Assembly (NCBI GenBank): GCA_947502145.1
Contig: CANMYO010000001.1
Coordinates: 1,116,001-1,180,000 of the forward strand
DNA: 64,000 bases
Source of the DNA: an uncultured Paracoccaceae bacterium
GTDB lineage: Bacteria; Pseudomonadota; Alphaproteobacteria; Rhodobacterales; Rhodobacteraceae
Direction: 5' to 3'
Below are positions 48,758 through 58,477 of the stretch, piece after piece. Positions within the stretch are counted from its first letter, which is position 1; every line of letters starts with the position of its first letter. The notes below the pieces were generated by a model. The model ran no database searches and had not been told where the DNA came from. It was given only the letters and a program-made list of their open reading frames with translations. The translations under genes were made by a program, and so were the position numbers.

Positions 48758-50185
48758 ATGGCTGGGCAAAAAATGTTGAAGTTCACGGCAGTCGGCCGGG
48801 ACATGCCGGAGAAGCGTGCCCCCAATCTACGCCGTGAAGATTTCGGTGAGATTTATGCCCAGTACGCCCGCGACAAGGCAGCAGAGCAGGCCAGCCGTTG
48901 CAGCCAGTGTGGTGTGCCGTACTGCCAGACCCATTGCCCGCTGCACAACAACATCCCCGACTGGCTGCGCCTGACCGCAGAGGGGCGGTTGCAAGAAGCC
49001 TATGAGATCAGTCAGGCCACAAACACATTCCCCGAAATCTGTGGCCGCATCTGTCCGCAGGATCGCCTGTGCGAAGGGAATTGCGTGATCGAACAATCCG
49101 GCCATGGCACCGTGACGATCGGGTCGGTTGAAAAGTACATCACCGACACCGCATTTGAGGAGGGCTGGGTCAAACCAATCCGCCCACACACTGAACGGCC
49201 CGAAAGCGTTGGCATCATCGGCGCGGGCCCCGGTGGCCTTGCGGCGGCAGATATGCTGCGGCGTCAGGGCGTGCAGGTGACTGTCTATGACCGCTATGAT
49301 CGCGGTGGTGGCCTGCTGACCTACGGCATCCCCGGGTTCAAGCTGGAAAAAGACGTGGTGATGCAGCGCATGGCGCAGCTGGAGGATGGCGGCGTCAAGT
49401 TCGTGCTAAATTGCAACATCGGCGAAGACCTGTCCTTTGGCGCGATCCGAGGCGAACATGACGCGGTTCTGATCGCCACAGGTGTCTATAAATCAAGGGA
49501 TTTGCCCGATGCCGGCGCAGATGGGATCGTGCGCGCAATTGACTATCTGACCGCCAGCAACCGTAAAAGTTTTGGCGATGATGTCGCGGAATTCGACAGC
49601 GGCGAATTGAACGCCCAAGGCAAGCGCGTTGTTGTTATCGGCGGCGGTGATACCGCGATGGATTGCGTGCGGACCGCCGTGCGGCAAGGCGCGGAAAGCG
49701 TCAAATGCCTGTACCGGCGTGACCGCGCCAATATGCCCGGATCACAGCGCGAAGTGCAGAACGCCGAGGAAGAAGGCGTTGAATTTGTCTGGCTGTCAGC
49801 CCCCGTTAGCTTTGAAGGGGATGCTGTCACCGGTGTGAACGTCAGCAAGATGCGTCTGGGGCAGCCTGATGCCACCGGTCGCCAAGTCCCCGAAGTGATC
49901 GCTGGCGCTGATTATGTCGAAGGCGCTGATCTGGTGATCAAGGCGCTGGGCTTTGAACCAGAGGATCTGCCGAAACTTTGGGGTGAAGAGGGCCTGGAAG
50001 TAACCCGTTGGGGCACGATCAAGGCGGAGTTCACCAGCGGGCGCACCAGCCTTGACGGGGTGTTTGCCGCCGGGGATATCGTGCGCGGGGCCAGCCTTGT
50101 CGTTTGGGCCATTCGCGACGGTCGCGACGCGGCCGAGGCGATCCTGGGATATCTGTCGAATGCTGATGCCGTGGCCGCGGAATGA
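48758..50185 (+). CDS. gltD: Glutamate synthase small subunit GltD
   Basis: 475 residues from ATG 48758, preceded by TTGGAGAG; an in-frame TTG at 48746 is less likely. Two iron-sulfur sites near the N-terminus: CSQCGVPYCQTHCP and CGRICPQDRLCEGNC. Then an FAD motif GIIGAGPGGLAAADML and an NADPH motif VVIGGGDTAMDC. It takes electrons from NADPH for the large subunit. Here gltD comes before gltB and is separated from it by three genes. Confidence 0.96.
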   Translation: MAGQKMLKFTAVGRDMPEKRAPNLRREDFGEIYAQYARDKAAEQASRCSQCGVPYCQTHCPLHNNIPDWLRLTAEGRLQEAYEISQATNTFPEICGRICPQDRLCEGNCVIEQSGHGTVTIGSVEKYITDTAFEEGWVKPIRPHTERPESVGIIGAGPGGLAAADMLRRQGVQVTVYDRYDRGGGLLTYGIPGFKLEKDVVMQRMAQLEDGGVKFVLNCNIGEDLSFGAIRGEHDAVLIATGVYKSRDLPDAGADGIVRAIDYLTASNRKSFGDDVAEFDSGELNAQGKRVVVIGGGDTAMDCVRTAVRQGAESVKCLYRRDRANMPGSQREVQNAEEEGVEFVWLSAPVSFEGDAVTGVNVSKMRLGQPDATGRQVPEVIAGADYVEGADLVIKALGFEPEDLPKLWGEEGLEVTRWGTIKAEFTSGRTSLDGVFAAGDIVRGASLVVWAIRDGRDAAEAILGYLSNADAVAAE

Positions 50186-50283
50186 GCACCGCACGGTCAA
50201 ATCGGGGGATGCACAACCCATGCACATCCTGCCAACAACCTATGCAGACGCGAATCTTACCTGCTGTTAAGGGTCCGGAATGG

Positions 50284-50970
50284 ATGCTGACCTTTCTGAC
50301 GGGTGCTGCGCTGTTGCTGGCAACGCCGGTCTTTGCGCAGGACAGCTTTAGCCTGCCCGCGGGGTGCACGGCGTTCCTGACGGTGCAGGGCGCTGATTGT
50401 TCGGTTGATCACCACTTTACCTGCACTGCCGATCCGGCAGGTCACAAGCAGCGGGTCAGCCTTGACGAACAGGGGCTGACATACCTTGGGACAACCGACG
50501 AAGAAACGCAGTGGATCCGCAGCTTTCATCCGCTGTCGGGCCATTCCGAGCAGTTGGAAAGCAACCCGGCGGACCCTGCTTCGCTGACGGAGCTGATCGA
50601 GACCGGGCGCGACAGCTATGATTTCATCACGCTGTCGGAAGAAGTCGGCCCCACCCGTTACGTGGGTGAGGACCGCCTGACCGGCAAAAGCGTGGTGATC
50701 GACGGGGTCAGCATTCTGGAAACCGAGTTTGAGATCACCGCCTTTGCCGCGGACGGCACACAGATCTGGGCATCTTCGGGACATGAATTCATCAACCCGG
50801 ACTGGAAAAGTTTCCTGTCCGGTACATCGGTGATCCAGACCACGACAGATAGTTTTGAGCGCGATGGCCGCCCGGTCGAATTCATATTTCCCGGCGAACA
50901 AGGGTTTTTGTCGGCCAACCCGAAACATGGGTGCGGTGTCGTCATGTCGTCGTTTGAGGTGATGCCATGA
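50284..50970 (+). CDS. Secreted cysteine-motif protein A (unknown)
   Basis: 228 residues from ATG 50284, chosen because a signal peptide (MLTFLTGAALLLATPVFAQ) starts there and GTCCGGA lies upstream; a longer frame reaches back to 50182. The mature N-terminus holds CTAFLTVQGADCSVDHHFTC. The same spacing, C-x10-C-x7-C with CT and T at matching places, appears in the next protein, so the two are probably paralogues. No known domain is recognised. The stop overlaps the next gene by four bases. Confidence 0.65.
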   Translation: MLTFLTGAALLLATPVFAQDSFSLPAGCTAFLTVQGADCSVDHHFTCTADPAGHKQRVSLDEQGLTYLGTTDEETQWIRSFHPLSGHSEQLESNPADPASLTELIETGRDSYDFITLSEEVGPTRYVGEDRLTGKSVVIDGVSILETEFEITAFAADGTQIWASSGHEFINPDWKSFLSGTSVIQTTTDSFERDGRPVEFIFPGEQGFLSANPKHGCGVVMSSFEVMP

Positions 50971-51635
50971 AGTATGTCTGCCTTGTCCTGTTTGGGCTGT
51001 TGGCGGCGCCCGCCGCTGCCGATGACTACGATATCTATCGCAACAGTTGCACGCATATCTGGACCGCGATTTATTCAAAATGCAAGATCACCCGCATCTA
51101 TCGCTGCAATGACGGGTCAGTTTTTTTTGAAGACGAGAGGTTGGCAGATGTGCCGTCGGCACAGCTTTATGGCCCCGATTATCAGCTGATCGTGATTTCA
51201 AGGGATGGACAGGATTTGCTGCGCATCATAGGTGAGCCGGCAGATAGATTTTCAATGGCGACGTTTTTGGCCACGGGTGCTGAAACGGCGGATGTCCGGG
51301 TGCACAACTATTTCATCCCCGACTTACCGCATGAATCACGCATGGCGCGTGATGTGCAGATGACTGGTGAAACGCTGACAATTACAGGTCACACCCTGCC
51401 GTTGGCCGTGACTCACACAACGCTGGAAATGGGGTTTGGTGGCAATTCTGTCGTCTTCGAGGGATATGATCTGGTGGATGCCGAAAATGGTGTTTTGATC
51501 GGCTACCAAGCAACGGGTCAATTCATGGGGCAAAAAGTTGACGATTTGCCAAAGCTGATGGCCCTGTTTGGCCGGCGGGATGATGCGTTTACGACGCAGG
51601 ACCCATACCCGTTTTGCGCGGACCCGGTCTCATGA
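50967..51635 (+). CDS. Secreted cysteine-motif protein B (unknown, paralogue of A)
   Basis: 222 residues, coupled to A by an ATGA overlap. Signal peptide MKYVCLVLFGLLAAPAAA. The mature start has CTHIWTAIYSKCKITRIYRC, aligned with A at all three cysteines. The remainder is beta-rich with FEGYDLVD, without a recognised domain. Both proteins end with a late cysteine. They are probably a periplasmic or secreted pair made together. Confidence 0.65.
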   Translation: MKYVCLVLFGLLAAPAAADDYDIYRNSCTHIWTAIYSKCKITRIYRCNDGSVFFEDERLADVPSAQLYGPDYQLIVISRDGQDLLRIIGEPADRFSMATFLATGAETADVRVHNYFIPDLPHESRMARDVQMTGETLTITGHTLPLAVTHTTLEMGFGGNSVVFEGYDLVDAENGVLIGYQATGQFMGQKVDDLPKLMALFGRRDDAFTTQDPYPFCADPVS

Positions 51636-52045
51636 TCAGGGGGCATTGCATGTGCGGTGCGGTCACGGTCGAAGTGGCAAAGGTCGCTGACAGGATGAAC
51701 GCCTGTCATTGCAGCATGTGCCGCCGCTGGACCGGATCGGCCTTTGTTGTAGTGCATGGCACGGCGGAAGACACGACGTTTGACGGACCTGTCAAGGTGC
51801 TCAGCTCATCGGACTGGGCCGAACGGGGCTGGTGTGATGCCTGCGGCTCTGCGTTGTTCTACCGAACCAAGCACGACGGGGCCTACGGGATTGCGGCGGG
51901 TCTGTTTGACGACACCGCCGGACAGACACTGACGATTGAATACTACATCGACCGGAAACCGGCCGGCTTTGCATTTGCAGGCGAACACACGCGCCTGAGC
52001 ACGGTTGAGACACTGGCCCATTTCGGCATCTCTGAAGAGGAATAA
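51632..52045 (+). CDS. GFA-family zinc protein (glutathione-dependent formaldehyde-activating-like)
   Basis: 137 residues from ATG 51632, coupled to the preceding gene (ATGA). The zinc-site cysteines are in HCMCGAV (6-10), CHCSMCRRW and CDACGSALFY. The family is named after Gfa, which has been linked to glutathione and formaldehyde chemistry, but most members are of unknown function. It is two bases before gltB. Confidence 0.85.
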   Translation: MIRGHCMCGAVTVEVAKVADRMNACHCSMCRRWTGSAFVVVHGTAEDTTFDGPVKVLSSSDWAERGWCDACGSALFYRTKHDGAYGIAAGLFDDTAGQTLTIEYYIDRKPAGFAFAGEHTRLSTVETLAHFGISEEE

Positions 52046-52047
52046 TC

Positions 52048-55000
52048 ATGACCATTTATGACCAGAACTGGGTCGCTGCCGAGGAAACAAAGCGCAAGTG
52101 GATGGCCGAAAACGGCCTTTATCGTGACGATGATGAACATGCCTCTTGCGGGGTCGGCCTTGTCGTTGCGATTGACGGCACGCCGTCACGTGATGTGGTG
52201 GAAAAGGGGATTGGCGCGCTGAAGGCGGTGTGGCACCGCGGCGCGGTTGATGCCGATGGCAAGACGGGGGACGGTGCGGGTATTCACGTGCAAATCCCGG
52301 TGCCGTTCTTTCAGGACCAGATTCGCCGCACCGGTCACGAACCGATCGAAGGCGAACGCATTGCGGTTGGTCAGATTTTCCTGCCCCGCACGGATTTTGC
52401 CGCGCAGGAACGCTGCCGCACGATTGTTGAGTCCGAAGTGCTGCGCATGGGGCATTACATCTATGGCTGGCGTCACGTGCCGGTAGAAACCGAAGTTCTG
52501 GGCGAAAAGGCCAATGCGACCCGTCCCGAGATCGAACAGATCCTGATCCGTTGTGAAAAGGATTTCGACGAAGAAGCCTTTGAGCGTGAGCTTTACATCA
52601 TTCGCCGCCGGATCGAAAAGGCCGTGACGCAGGCCAGTATCTCGGGCTTTTACATGTGCAGCCTGTCGACCCGGTCGATCATCTACAAGGGCATGATGCT
52701 GGCCGAACAGGTGGCGACATTCTACCCCGATCTGATGGATGCGCGGTTTGAAAGCGCCTTTGCGATCTACCACCAGCGCTATTCGACAAACACCTTTCCA
52801 CAGTGGTCACTGGCGCAGCCGTTCCGCATGCTGGCCCATAACGGTGAGATCAATACGCTGAAGGGGAACGTCAACTGGATGCGCAGCCACGAGATCCGCA
52901 TGGCCTCTGGCGCGTTTGGGGAAATGGCCGAGGACATCAAGCCGATTATCCCGGCAGGCGCGTCGGATTCCTCTGCTTTGGACTCTGTTTTTGAAGTTCT
53001 GGTGCGGGCCGGGCGCAATGCGCCGATGGCCAAGACCATGCTGGTGCCGGAAAGCTGGTCCAAGCAGGCGGTCGAGATGCCGCAGGCCTGGCAGGACATG
53101 TATTCCTATTGCAACGCGGTGATGGAACCATGGGATGGCCCGGCCGCGCTGGCGATGACCGACGGGCGATGGGTCTGTGGCGGGCTGGACCGTAACGGGC
53201 TGCGGCCGCTGCGCTACGTCGTGACCGGGGATGGTCTGCTGGTCGCCGGCTCCGAGGTCGGGATGGTGCCGGTGGACGAATCCACCGTGGTGGAAAAGGG
53301 CGCGCTGGGTCCGGGGCAGATGATTGCCGTGGACATGCAGGAAGGCACATTGTTTCACGACACTGAAATCAAGAACAAACTGTCTGCCGCGCAGCCGTTT
53401 GGCGAATGGGTTGGCAAGGTTGTGACCCTGAACGAGGGGTTGCGCGATATCCCCGAGGTGCCGCTGTTTGAAGGCGATGAGCTGCGTAAGCGGCAAGTGG
53501 CCGCGGGATATTCGGTGGAAGAGCTGGAGCAGGTTCTGGCCCCGATGGCCGAAGACGGCAAGGAAATGATTGCCAGCATGGGGGATGACACGCCCTCGGC
53601 GGTGCTGTCCAAGACCTACCGCCCGTTAAGCCACTTTTTCCGGCAGAACTTTTCGCAGGTGACAAACCCGCCGATCGATTCCTTGCGCGAAAGCCGGGTG
53701 ATGTCGCTGAAAACGCGGTTTGGGAACCTCAAGAACGTGCTGGATGAAGATTCGTCGCAGACCGAGATTCTGGTGCTGGAAAGCCCCTTTGTCGGAAACG
53801 CGGAATTTGACGAAATGGTGCGTCAGTTTGGCGAAAGCGTCGCCTTTATCGACTGTACCTTTGCCGAAGGGACCGGCGCGCTGTCCAAGGGGCTGCAACG
53901 CATTCGGGCCGAAGCCGAAGACGCGGTGCGGTCGGGTGCGGGGCATCTGGTGCTGACCGATCAGCATCAGTCGGCCACGCGTGTTCCGATGCCGATGATC
54001 CTTGCCACCTCTGCCGTGCATTCAGGGCTGACGGCCAAAGGGTTGCGGACCTTCTGTTCGATCAACGTGCGGGCGGCAGAATGCATTGATCCGCACTATT
54101 TTGCGGTGCTGATCGGCTGCGGTGCAACGACGGTGAACGCCTATCTGGCGCAGGATTCCGTCGCGGATCGCGTGCGCCGCGGATTGATCGACGGCAACCT
54201 GACGGATGCGATGCGCCGCTATCGCGCGGCGATTGACGCGGGCCTGCTGAAAATCATGTCGAAGATGGGGATTAGTGTCTTGTCGTCCTATCGCGGCGGC
54301 CTGAACTTTGAGGCCGTGGGCCTGTCCCGCGCGATGGTTGCCGAATACTTCCCCGGAATGCATTCGCGTATCTCGGGGATTGGCACGTCAGGGATTCAGA
54401 CCAAGATCGAAGAGGTCCATGCGAAGGGCTGGAAACAGGGTGCCGACATTCTGCCCATCGGGGGGTTCTACAAGTCCCGTCGGTCCGGGGAAAAGCACGC
54501 CTGGGAAGCGCAGACCATGCATATGTTGCAGGCGGCCTGTAACCGCGCGTCCTATGAGCTTTGGAAGCAATATTCCAAGTCAATGCAAAGCAACCCGCCG
54601 ATCCATCTGCGCGACCTTCTGGCGATCAAGCCGCTGGGCAGCGCGGTGCCGATTGAAGAGGTCGAAAGCATCACCAGCATTCGCAAACGGTTTGTCACCC
54701 CCGGCATGTCGCTCGGCGCATTGAGCCCGGAGGCACACAAGACGCTGAACGTGGCGATGAACCGGATTGGCGCAAAATCCGACAGTGGCGAAGGGGGCGA
54801 AGATCCGGCCCATTTCCTGCCTGAGGCGAATGGCGACAATCCGTCCGCCAAGATCAAACAGGTTGCGTCCGGCCGGTTTGGGGTGACGGCGGAATATCTG
54901 AACGCCTGCGAAGAGCTTGAGATCAAGGTCGCACAGGGTGCAAAACCCGGCGAAGGCGGGCAGTTGCCCGGCATGAAAGTCACCGATCTGATTGCGCGGT

Positions 55001-56580
55001 TGCGGCATTCGACCAAGGGTGTCACGCTGATTTCACCGCCGCCGCACCACGATATCTATTCGATCGAGGATCTTGCGCAGCTGATTTATGACCTCAAACA
55101 GATCAACCCGCGCTGCAAGGTGACAGTGAAACTTGTCGCCTCAAGCGGGGTCGGCACGATTGCGGCGGGTGTGGCCAAGGCCAAGGCCGATGTGATCCTG
55201 ATTTCAGGCCATAATGGTGGCACGGGTGCTTCGCCCGGGACCAGCATCAAATATGCCGGTCTGCCGTGGGAAATGGGTCTGACCGAGGCGCATCAGGTGC
55301 TGGCGATGAACAATCTGCGCGAGCGGATCACGCTGCGCACCGATGGCGGTTTGCGCACCGGGCGTGACATTGTCATGGCGGCGATGTTGGGGGCTGAAGA
55401 ATACGGCATTGGCACCGCAGCCCTGATTGCGATGGGTTGCATCATGGTGCGCCAGTGTCAGTCCAACACCTGCCCTGTGGGCGTGTGTACGCAGGACGAA
55501 GCGTTGCGTGACAAGTTCACCGGCAATGCCGACAAGGTTGTCAACCTGATCACCTTTTATGCAACGGAAGTGCGCGAAATCCTCGCCAGTATCGGCGCGC
55601 GCAGTCTTGATGACGTGATTGGCCGGGCCGATCTGCTGACCCAGGTCAGCCGGGGGTCGGCGCATCTGGATGATCTGGACCTGAACCCGTTGCTGATCAC
55701 AGTCGATGGCGCGGACAAGATCACCTATGACCGCAGCCGTGCCCGGAATGCCGTGGATGACACATTGGATGCACAGATCGTGCAGGACGCTGACCGGTTC
55801 CTGAACGATGGCGAAAAGATGCAGCTGGAATATGCCGTGCAGAACACGCTGCGCACCATCGGAACGCGCACGTCCAGCCACATCGTCAGGGCCCACGGGA
55901 TGCGCAACAACCTGCAACCTGATCACCTTACGGTGAAGCTGCGCGGCTCTGCCGGGCAGTCGCTGGGTGCCTTTGCGGTGCCGGGGCTCAAGCTTGAGGT
56001 TTCGGGCGATGCCAATGACTATGTGGGCAAGGGGCTGTCGGGGGGCACGATTGTCGTGCGCCCGCAGATGGCGTCGCCGCTGGTGGCCTCTGAGAATACC
56101 ATCATCGGCAACACGGTGCTTTATGGTGCGACGGATGGCTATCTGTTTGCGGCCGGGCGTGCCGGTGAACGGTTTGCGGTGCGCAATTCTGGCGCGCAGG
56201 TCGTGATCGAGGGCTGCGGCACCAATGGGTGTGAGTACATGACCGGCGGGGTGGCCGTCATTCTGGGCGAGATCGGTGCCAACTTTGGCGCCGGGATGAC
56301 CGGCGGGATGGCCTATCTTTATGATCCTGACGGCACCGCCGCGGCGCTGATCAATGCGGAAACGCTGGTGACCTGCCCGGTCACGGTGGATCATTGGGAA
56401 CAGCAGTTGCGCGGATTGATTGCCCGCCACGCCAAAGAAACCAGTAGCGTGAAGGCCACCGATCTGCTGGACAAATGGGACGAGGTGCTGCCGCATTTCC
56501 TGCAGGTTTGCCCAAAAGAGATGCTGGTTCATCTGCCTGCGCCGCTGTCGGTTGAGGAAACCGCAATTCCCGCAGAATAA
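52048..56580 (+). CDS. gltB: Glutamate synthase large subunit GltB
   Basis: 1510 residues, full length. The catalytic cysteine of the glutaminase domain is Cys34 (HASCGVG), exposed after removal of a 33-residue propeptide. The iron-sulfur site is in RQCQSNTCPVGVCTQ, the FMN-binding barrel precedes it, and the C-terminal GXGXG beta-helix closes the chain. With GltD it makes two glutamate from glutamine and 2-oxoglutarate. It is the last of five genes read from gltD. Confidence 0.98.
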   Translation: MTIYDQNWVAAEETKRKWMAENGLYRDDDEHASCGVGLVVAIDGTPSRDVVEKGIGALKAVWHRGAVDADGKTGDGAGIHVQIPVPFFQDQIRRTGHEPIEGERIAVGQIFLPRTDFAAQERCRTIVESEVLRMGHYIYGWRHVPVETEVLGEKANATRPEIEQILIRCEKDFDEEAFERELYIIRRRIEKAVTQASISGFYMCSLSTRSIIYKGMMLAEQVATFYPDLMDARFESAFAIYHQRYSTNTFPQWSLAQPFRMLAHNGEINTLKGNVNWMRSHEIRMASGAFGEMAEDIKPIIPAGASDSSALDSVFEVLVRAGRNAPMAKTMLVPESWSKQAVEMPQAWQDMYSYCNAVMEPWDGPAALAMTDGRWVCGGLDRNGLRPLRYVVTGDGLLVAGSEVGMVPVDESTVVEKGALGPGQMIAVDMQEGTLFHDTEIKNKLSAAQPFGEWVGKVVTLNEGLRDIPEVPLFEGDELRKRQVAAGYSVEELEQVLAPMAEDGKEMIASMGDDTPSAVLSKTYRPLSHFFRQNFSQVTNPPIDSLRESRVMSLKTRFGNLKNVLDEDSSQTEILVLESPFVGNAEFDEMVRQFGESVAFIDCTFAEGTGALSKGLQRIRAEAEDAVRSGAGHLVLTDQHQSATRVPMPMILATSAVHSGLTAKGLRTFCSINVRAAECIDPHYFAVLIGCGATTVNAYLAQDSVADRVRRGLIDGNLTDAMRRYRAAIDAGLLKIMSKMGISVLSSYRGGLNFEAVGLSRAMVAEYFPGMHSRISGIGTSGIQTKIEEVHAKGWKQGADILPIGGFYKSRRSGEKHAWEAQTMHMLQAACNRASYELWKQYSKSMQSNPPIHLRDLLAIKPLGSAVPIEEVESITSIRKRFVTPGMSLGALSPEAHKTLNVAMNRIGAKSDSGEGGEDPAHFLPEANGDNPSAKIKQVASGRFGVTAEYLNACEELEIKVAQGAKPGEGGQLPGMKVTDLIARLRHSTKGVTLISPPPHHDIYSIEDLAQLIYDLKQINPRCKVTVKLVASSGVGTIAAGVAKAKADVILISGHNGGTGASPGTSIKYAGLPWEMGLTEAHQVLAMNNLRERITLRTDGGLRTGRDIVMAAMLGAEEYGIGTAALIAMGCIMVRQCQSNTCPVGVCTQDEALRDKFTGNADKVVNLITFYATEVREILASIGARSLDDVIGRADLLTQVSRGSAHLDDLDLNPLLITVDGADKITYDRSRARNAVDDTLDAQIVQDADRFLNDGEKMQLEYAVQNTLRTIGTRTSSHIVRAHGMRNNLQPDHLTVKLRGSAGQSLGAFAVPGLKLEVSGDANDYVGKGLSGGTIVVRPQMASPLVASENTIIGNTVLYGATDGYLFAAGRAGERFAVRNSGAQVVIEGCGTNGCEYMTGGVAVILGEIGANFGAGMTGGMAYLYDPDGTAAALINAETLVTCPVTVDHWEQQLRGLIARHAKETSSVKATDLLDKWDEVLPHFLQVCPKEMLVHLPAPLSVEETAIPAE

Positions 56581-56708
56581 CGCACAGTTTCAGTGGCCTG
56601 ACCGCAACGGTTGGGCCGCTGACCTATGTGACTGCCACAATGTTGCCACATTTGACCTCGAAAAAGGGCGGCAATAAGGCGCATAAATCGCCACGATTGA
56701 GAGCAGTC

Positions 56709-57686
56709 ATGACCATTTACAATTTCACCGGGCAACGGGTGAATGGCGATCCGTTTCTGACGGACAAGAAAATGAACATCGTGTCGAAGCAGACATTTGA
56801 TCTGGTTTTTGACGATTCCGATGATTTGCTGGGCCCGCCAGCCCCAGGTGACACGGTGTCGCTGGATGGTGGCAATACGTTTCTGACCTACCAGTGGATG
56901 GGCTTTGGCGAAGTGCGCGGCAGCAGCACCCAGCTTGCCGGGTTTCTGCGCATTGATCTGGGCAATGGCAGTTTCCAGACCATTGCGCTTGATATGAATG
57001 CCGATGGCGACGGTATCCCGGACCTGAGCAATGGCAATACCAAGCTGCGCCCCTCTGATCTTGATGGCACGTCGACATTTCCCTTTCCCTATCCACCCGC
57101 CTGTTTCACCCCCGGCACCCTGATCGAGACCGACCGGGGTCGTGTCGCGGTCGAGGATCTGGCACCCGGTGATCTGGTGCAGACGCTGGATCATGGGTTG
57201 CAGCCATTGCGCGATCTGGCGATCCAGGACGTGCCGGCGCGGGGCAACTTTGCGCCGGTCTGGTTCGCCGCCGGGGTGCTGGGCAATACAGAGCCGTTGC
57301 TGGTGTCGCCGCAGCACCGCATGCATATCGCAGGATGGCATGCCGAATTGCACTTTGGAGAGGCCGAAGTGCTGATCCCGGCCAAGGGGTTGGTCAACGG
57401 GACGACAATTTCGCGCGTGCCGCGGGACCGGGTGACCTATGTTCATCTGCTGTTTGACAATCATGAAATCGTCAATGCTGCGGGATGCTGGTCTGAAAGC
57501 TATTTCGTCAGCGAAGCCAAGCGGGACGCGCTTGCGGGGGATAACCCAACGCTTGCCGAACTGGCGCGGTTATTTCCCGATCTTGTTGGTACGCCGCCGC
57601 CAAGCGCCGTGTTGGCAAGACCCCAGATCAAATGCCGTGACGCCGGCGCATTGCGTTCAGCCTTGACCACGGCGGCAGCGGCGTGA
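56709..57686 (+). CDS. Hint-domain protein (Hedgehog/intein-like, Hint_2 type)
   Basis: 325 residues from ATG 56709; the frame extends back to 56628 without supporting features. The N-terminal 150 residues are an unknown beta-rich part with a Gly/Asp-rich stretch (NADGDGIPDLSNGN). The Hint block A starts at CFTPGTLIETDRGRVAVEDL with the key Cys, followed by LVSPQHRMHI and NHEIVNAAGCWSESYF. Hint domains catalyse self-cleavage in related proteins. Whether the Cys and His here are active is unproven. No C-terminal extein is visible. Confidence 0.78.
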   Translation: MTIYNFTGQRVNGDPFLTDKKMNIVSKQTFDLVFDDSDDLLGPPAPGDTVSLDGGNTFLTYQWMGFGEVRGSSTQLAGFLRIDLGNGSFQTIALDMNADGDGIPDLSNGNTKLRPSDLDGTSTFPFPYPPACFTPGTLIETDRGRVAVEDLAPGDLVQTLDHGLQPLRDLAIQDVPARGNFAPVWFAAGVLGNTEPLLVSPQHRMHIAGWHAELHFGEAEVLIPAKGLVNGTTISRVPRDRVTYVHLLFDNHEIVNAAGCWSESYFVSEAKRDALAGDNPTLAELARLFPDLVGTPPPSAVLARPQIKCRDAGALRSALTTAAAA

Positions 57687-57699
57687 ATTAACGCAGCCT

Positions 57700-58425
57700 A
57701 TGGCCAAGCCGAAGAAACCCGTTAAACCTAAGAAGACCGCAGCGACGCCCCGGATCGGGCCGGTGCGGCGCATCATGCGCGGGTTGAGCAGGGGGATTTT
57801 GGCGATCGCAGGACTGGCTGTCATTCTGACCGTGCTTTACGCCGTGGTGAATCCACCAACAACGCCCTACATGTTTGGCGAGGCGCGCCGCGTCGGCGTG
57901 ACGCAGGAGTGGGTGGCGATGGATGAAATCGCCCCGGTGATGGCCCGGTCCGCAGTTGCGGCAGAGGATGCCAATTTCTGCCTGCATTGGGGGCTGGATG
58001 TGAAAGCCATCCGCGCGGCAATGGATGACGGATCATCGCGCGGGGCCTCGACGATATCCCAGCAGGTGGTCAAGAACGTCTATCTTTGGCATGGGCGGTC
58101 CTGGCTGCGCAAGGCGATGGAGGCGGTCTGGACGCCGCTGACCGAAGCGGTCTGGACCAAGCGCCGGATCCTGGAACTCTACCTGAATGTCGCGGAATTT
58201 GATGAGGGCATCTTTGGCGTGCAGGCGGCCGCGCAGCATTATTTCGGGGTCGATGCCTCCGCGCTTAATCCGACCCAGGCGGCACGGTTGGCCGCAATCC
58301 TGCCGGCCCCGAAATCCCGATCCGCCGCGCAACCCAGCGATCAGACCCGCCGCCGGGCGGCGCGGATCCTCGATGGGGCGGCGACAATTGCCGCAGATGG
58401 GCGGGCAAGCTGCTTTGAGGATTGA
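57700..58425 (+). CDS. mtgA: Monofunctional biosynthetic peptidoglycan transglycosylase MtgA
   Basis: 241 residues. A basic N-terminus and one membrane helix (about 29-49) precede the glycosyltransferase-51 domain. The catalytic segment EDANFCLHWG holds the Glu, followed by RGASTISQQVVKNVYL and, later, KRRILELYLNVAEF. It extends glycan strands from lipid II. Confidence 0.94.
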   Translation: MAKPKKPVKPKKTAATPRIGPVRRIMRGLSRGILAIAGLAVILTVLYAVVNPPTTPYMFGEARRVGVTQEWVAMDEIAPVMARSAVAAEDANFCLHWGLDVKAIRAAMDDGSSRGASTISQQVVKNVYLWHGRSWLRKAMEAVWTPLTEAVWTKRRILELYLNVAEFDEGIFGVQAAAQHYFGVDASALNPTQAARLAAILPAPKSRSAAQPSDQTRRRAARILDGAATIAADGRASCFED

Positions 58426-58477
58426 TCGCATCCGCCGCTTGCGGCATTGAAGGGGTAGCCCAAACAACGGACCTGCG

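Noticed and set aside
55204-56532. A 442-residue minus-strand frame over gltB
   Set aside because: Shadow of gltB, which is complete and motif-rich in the other strand.
56709-57686. Hint domain as an inserted intein
   Set aside because: No downstream extein follows the Hint domain, and the N-terminal part is not a recognised split host protein.
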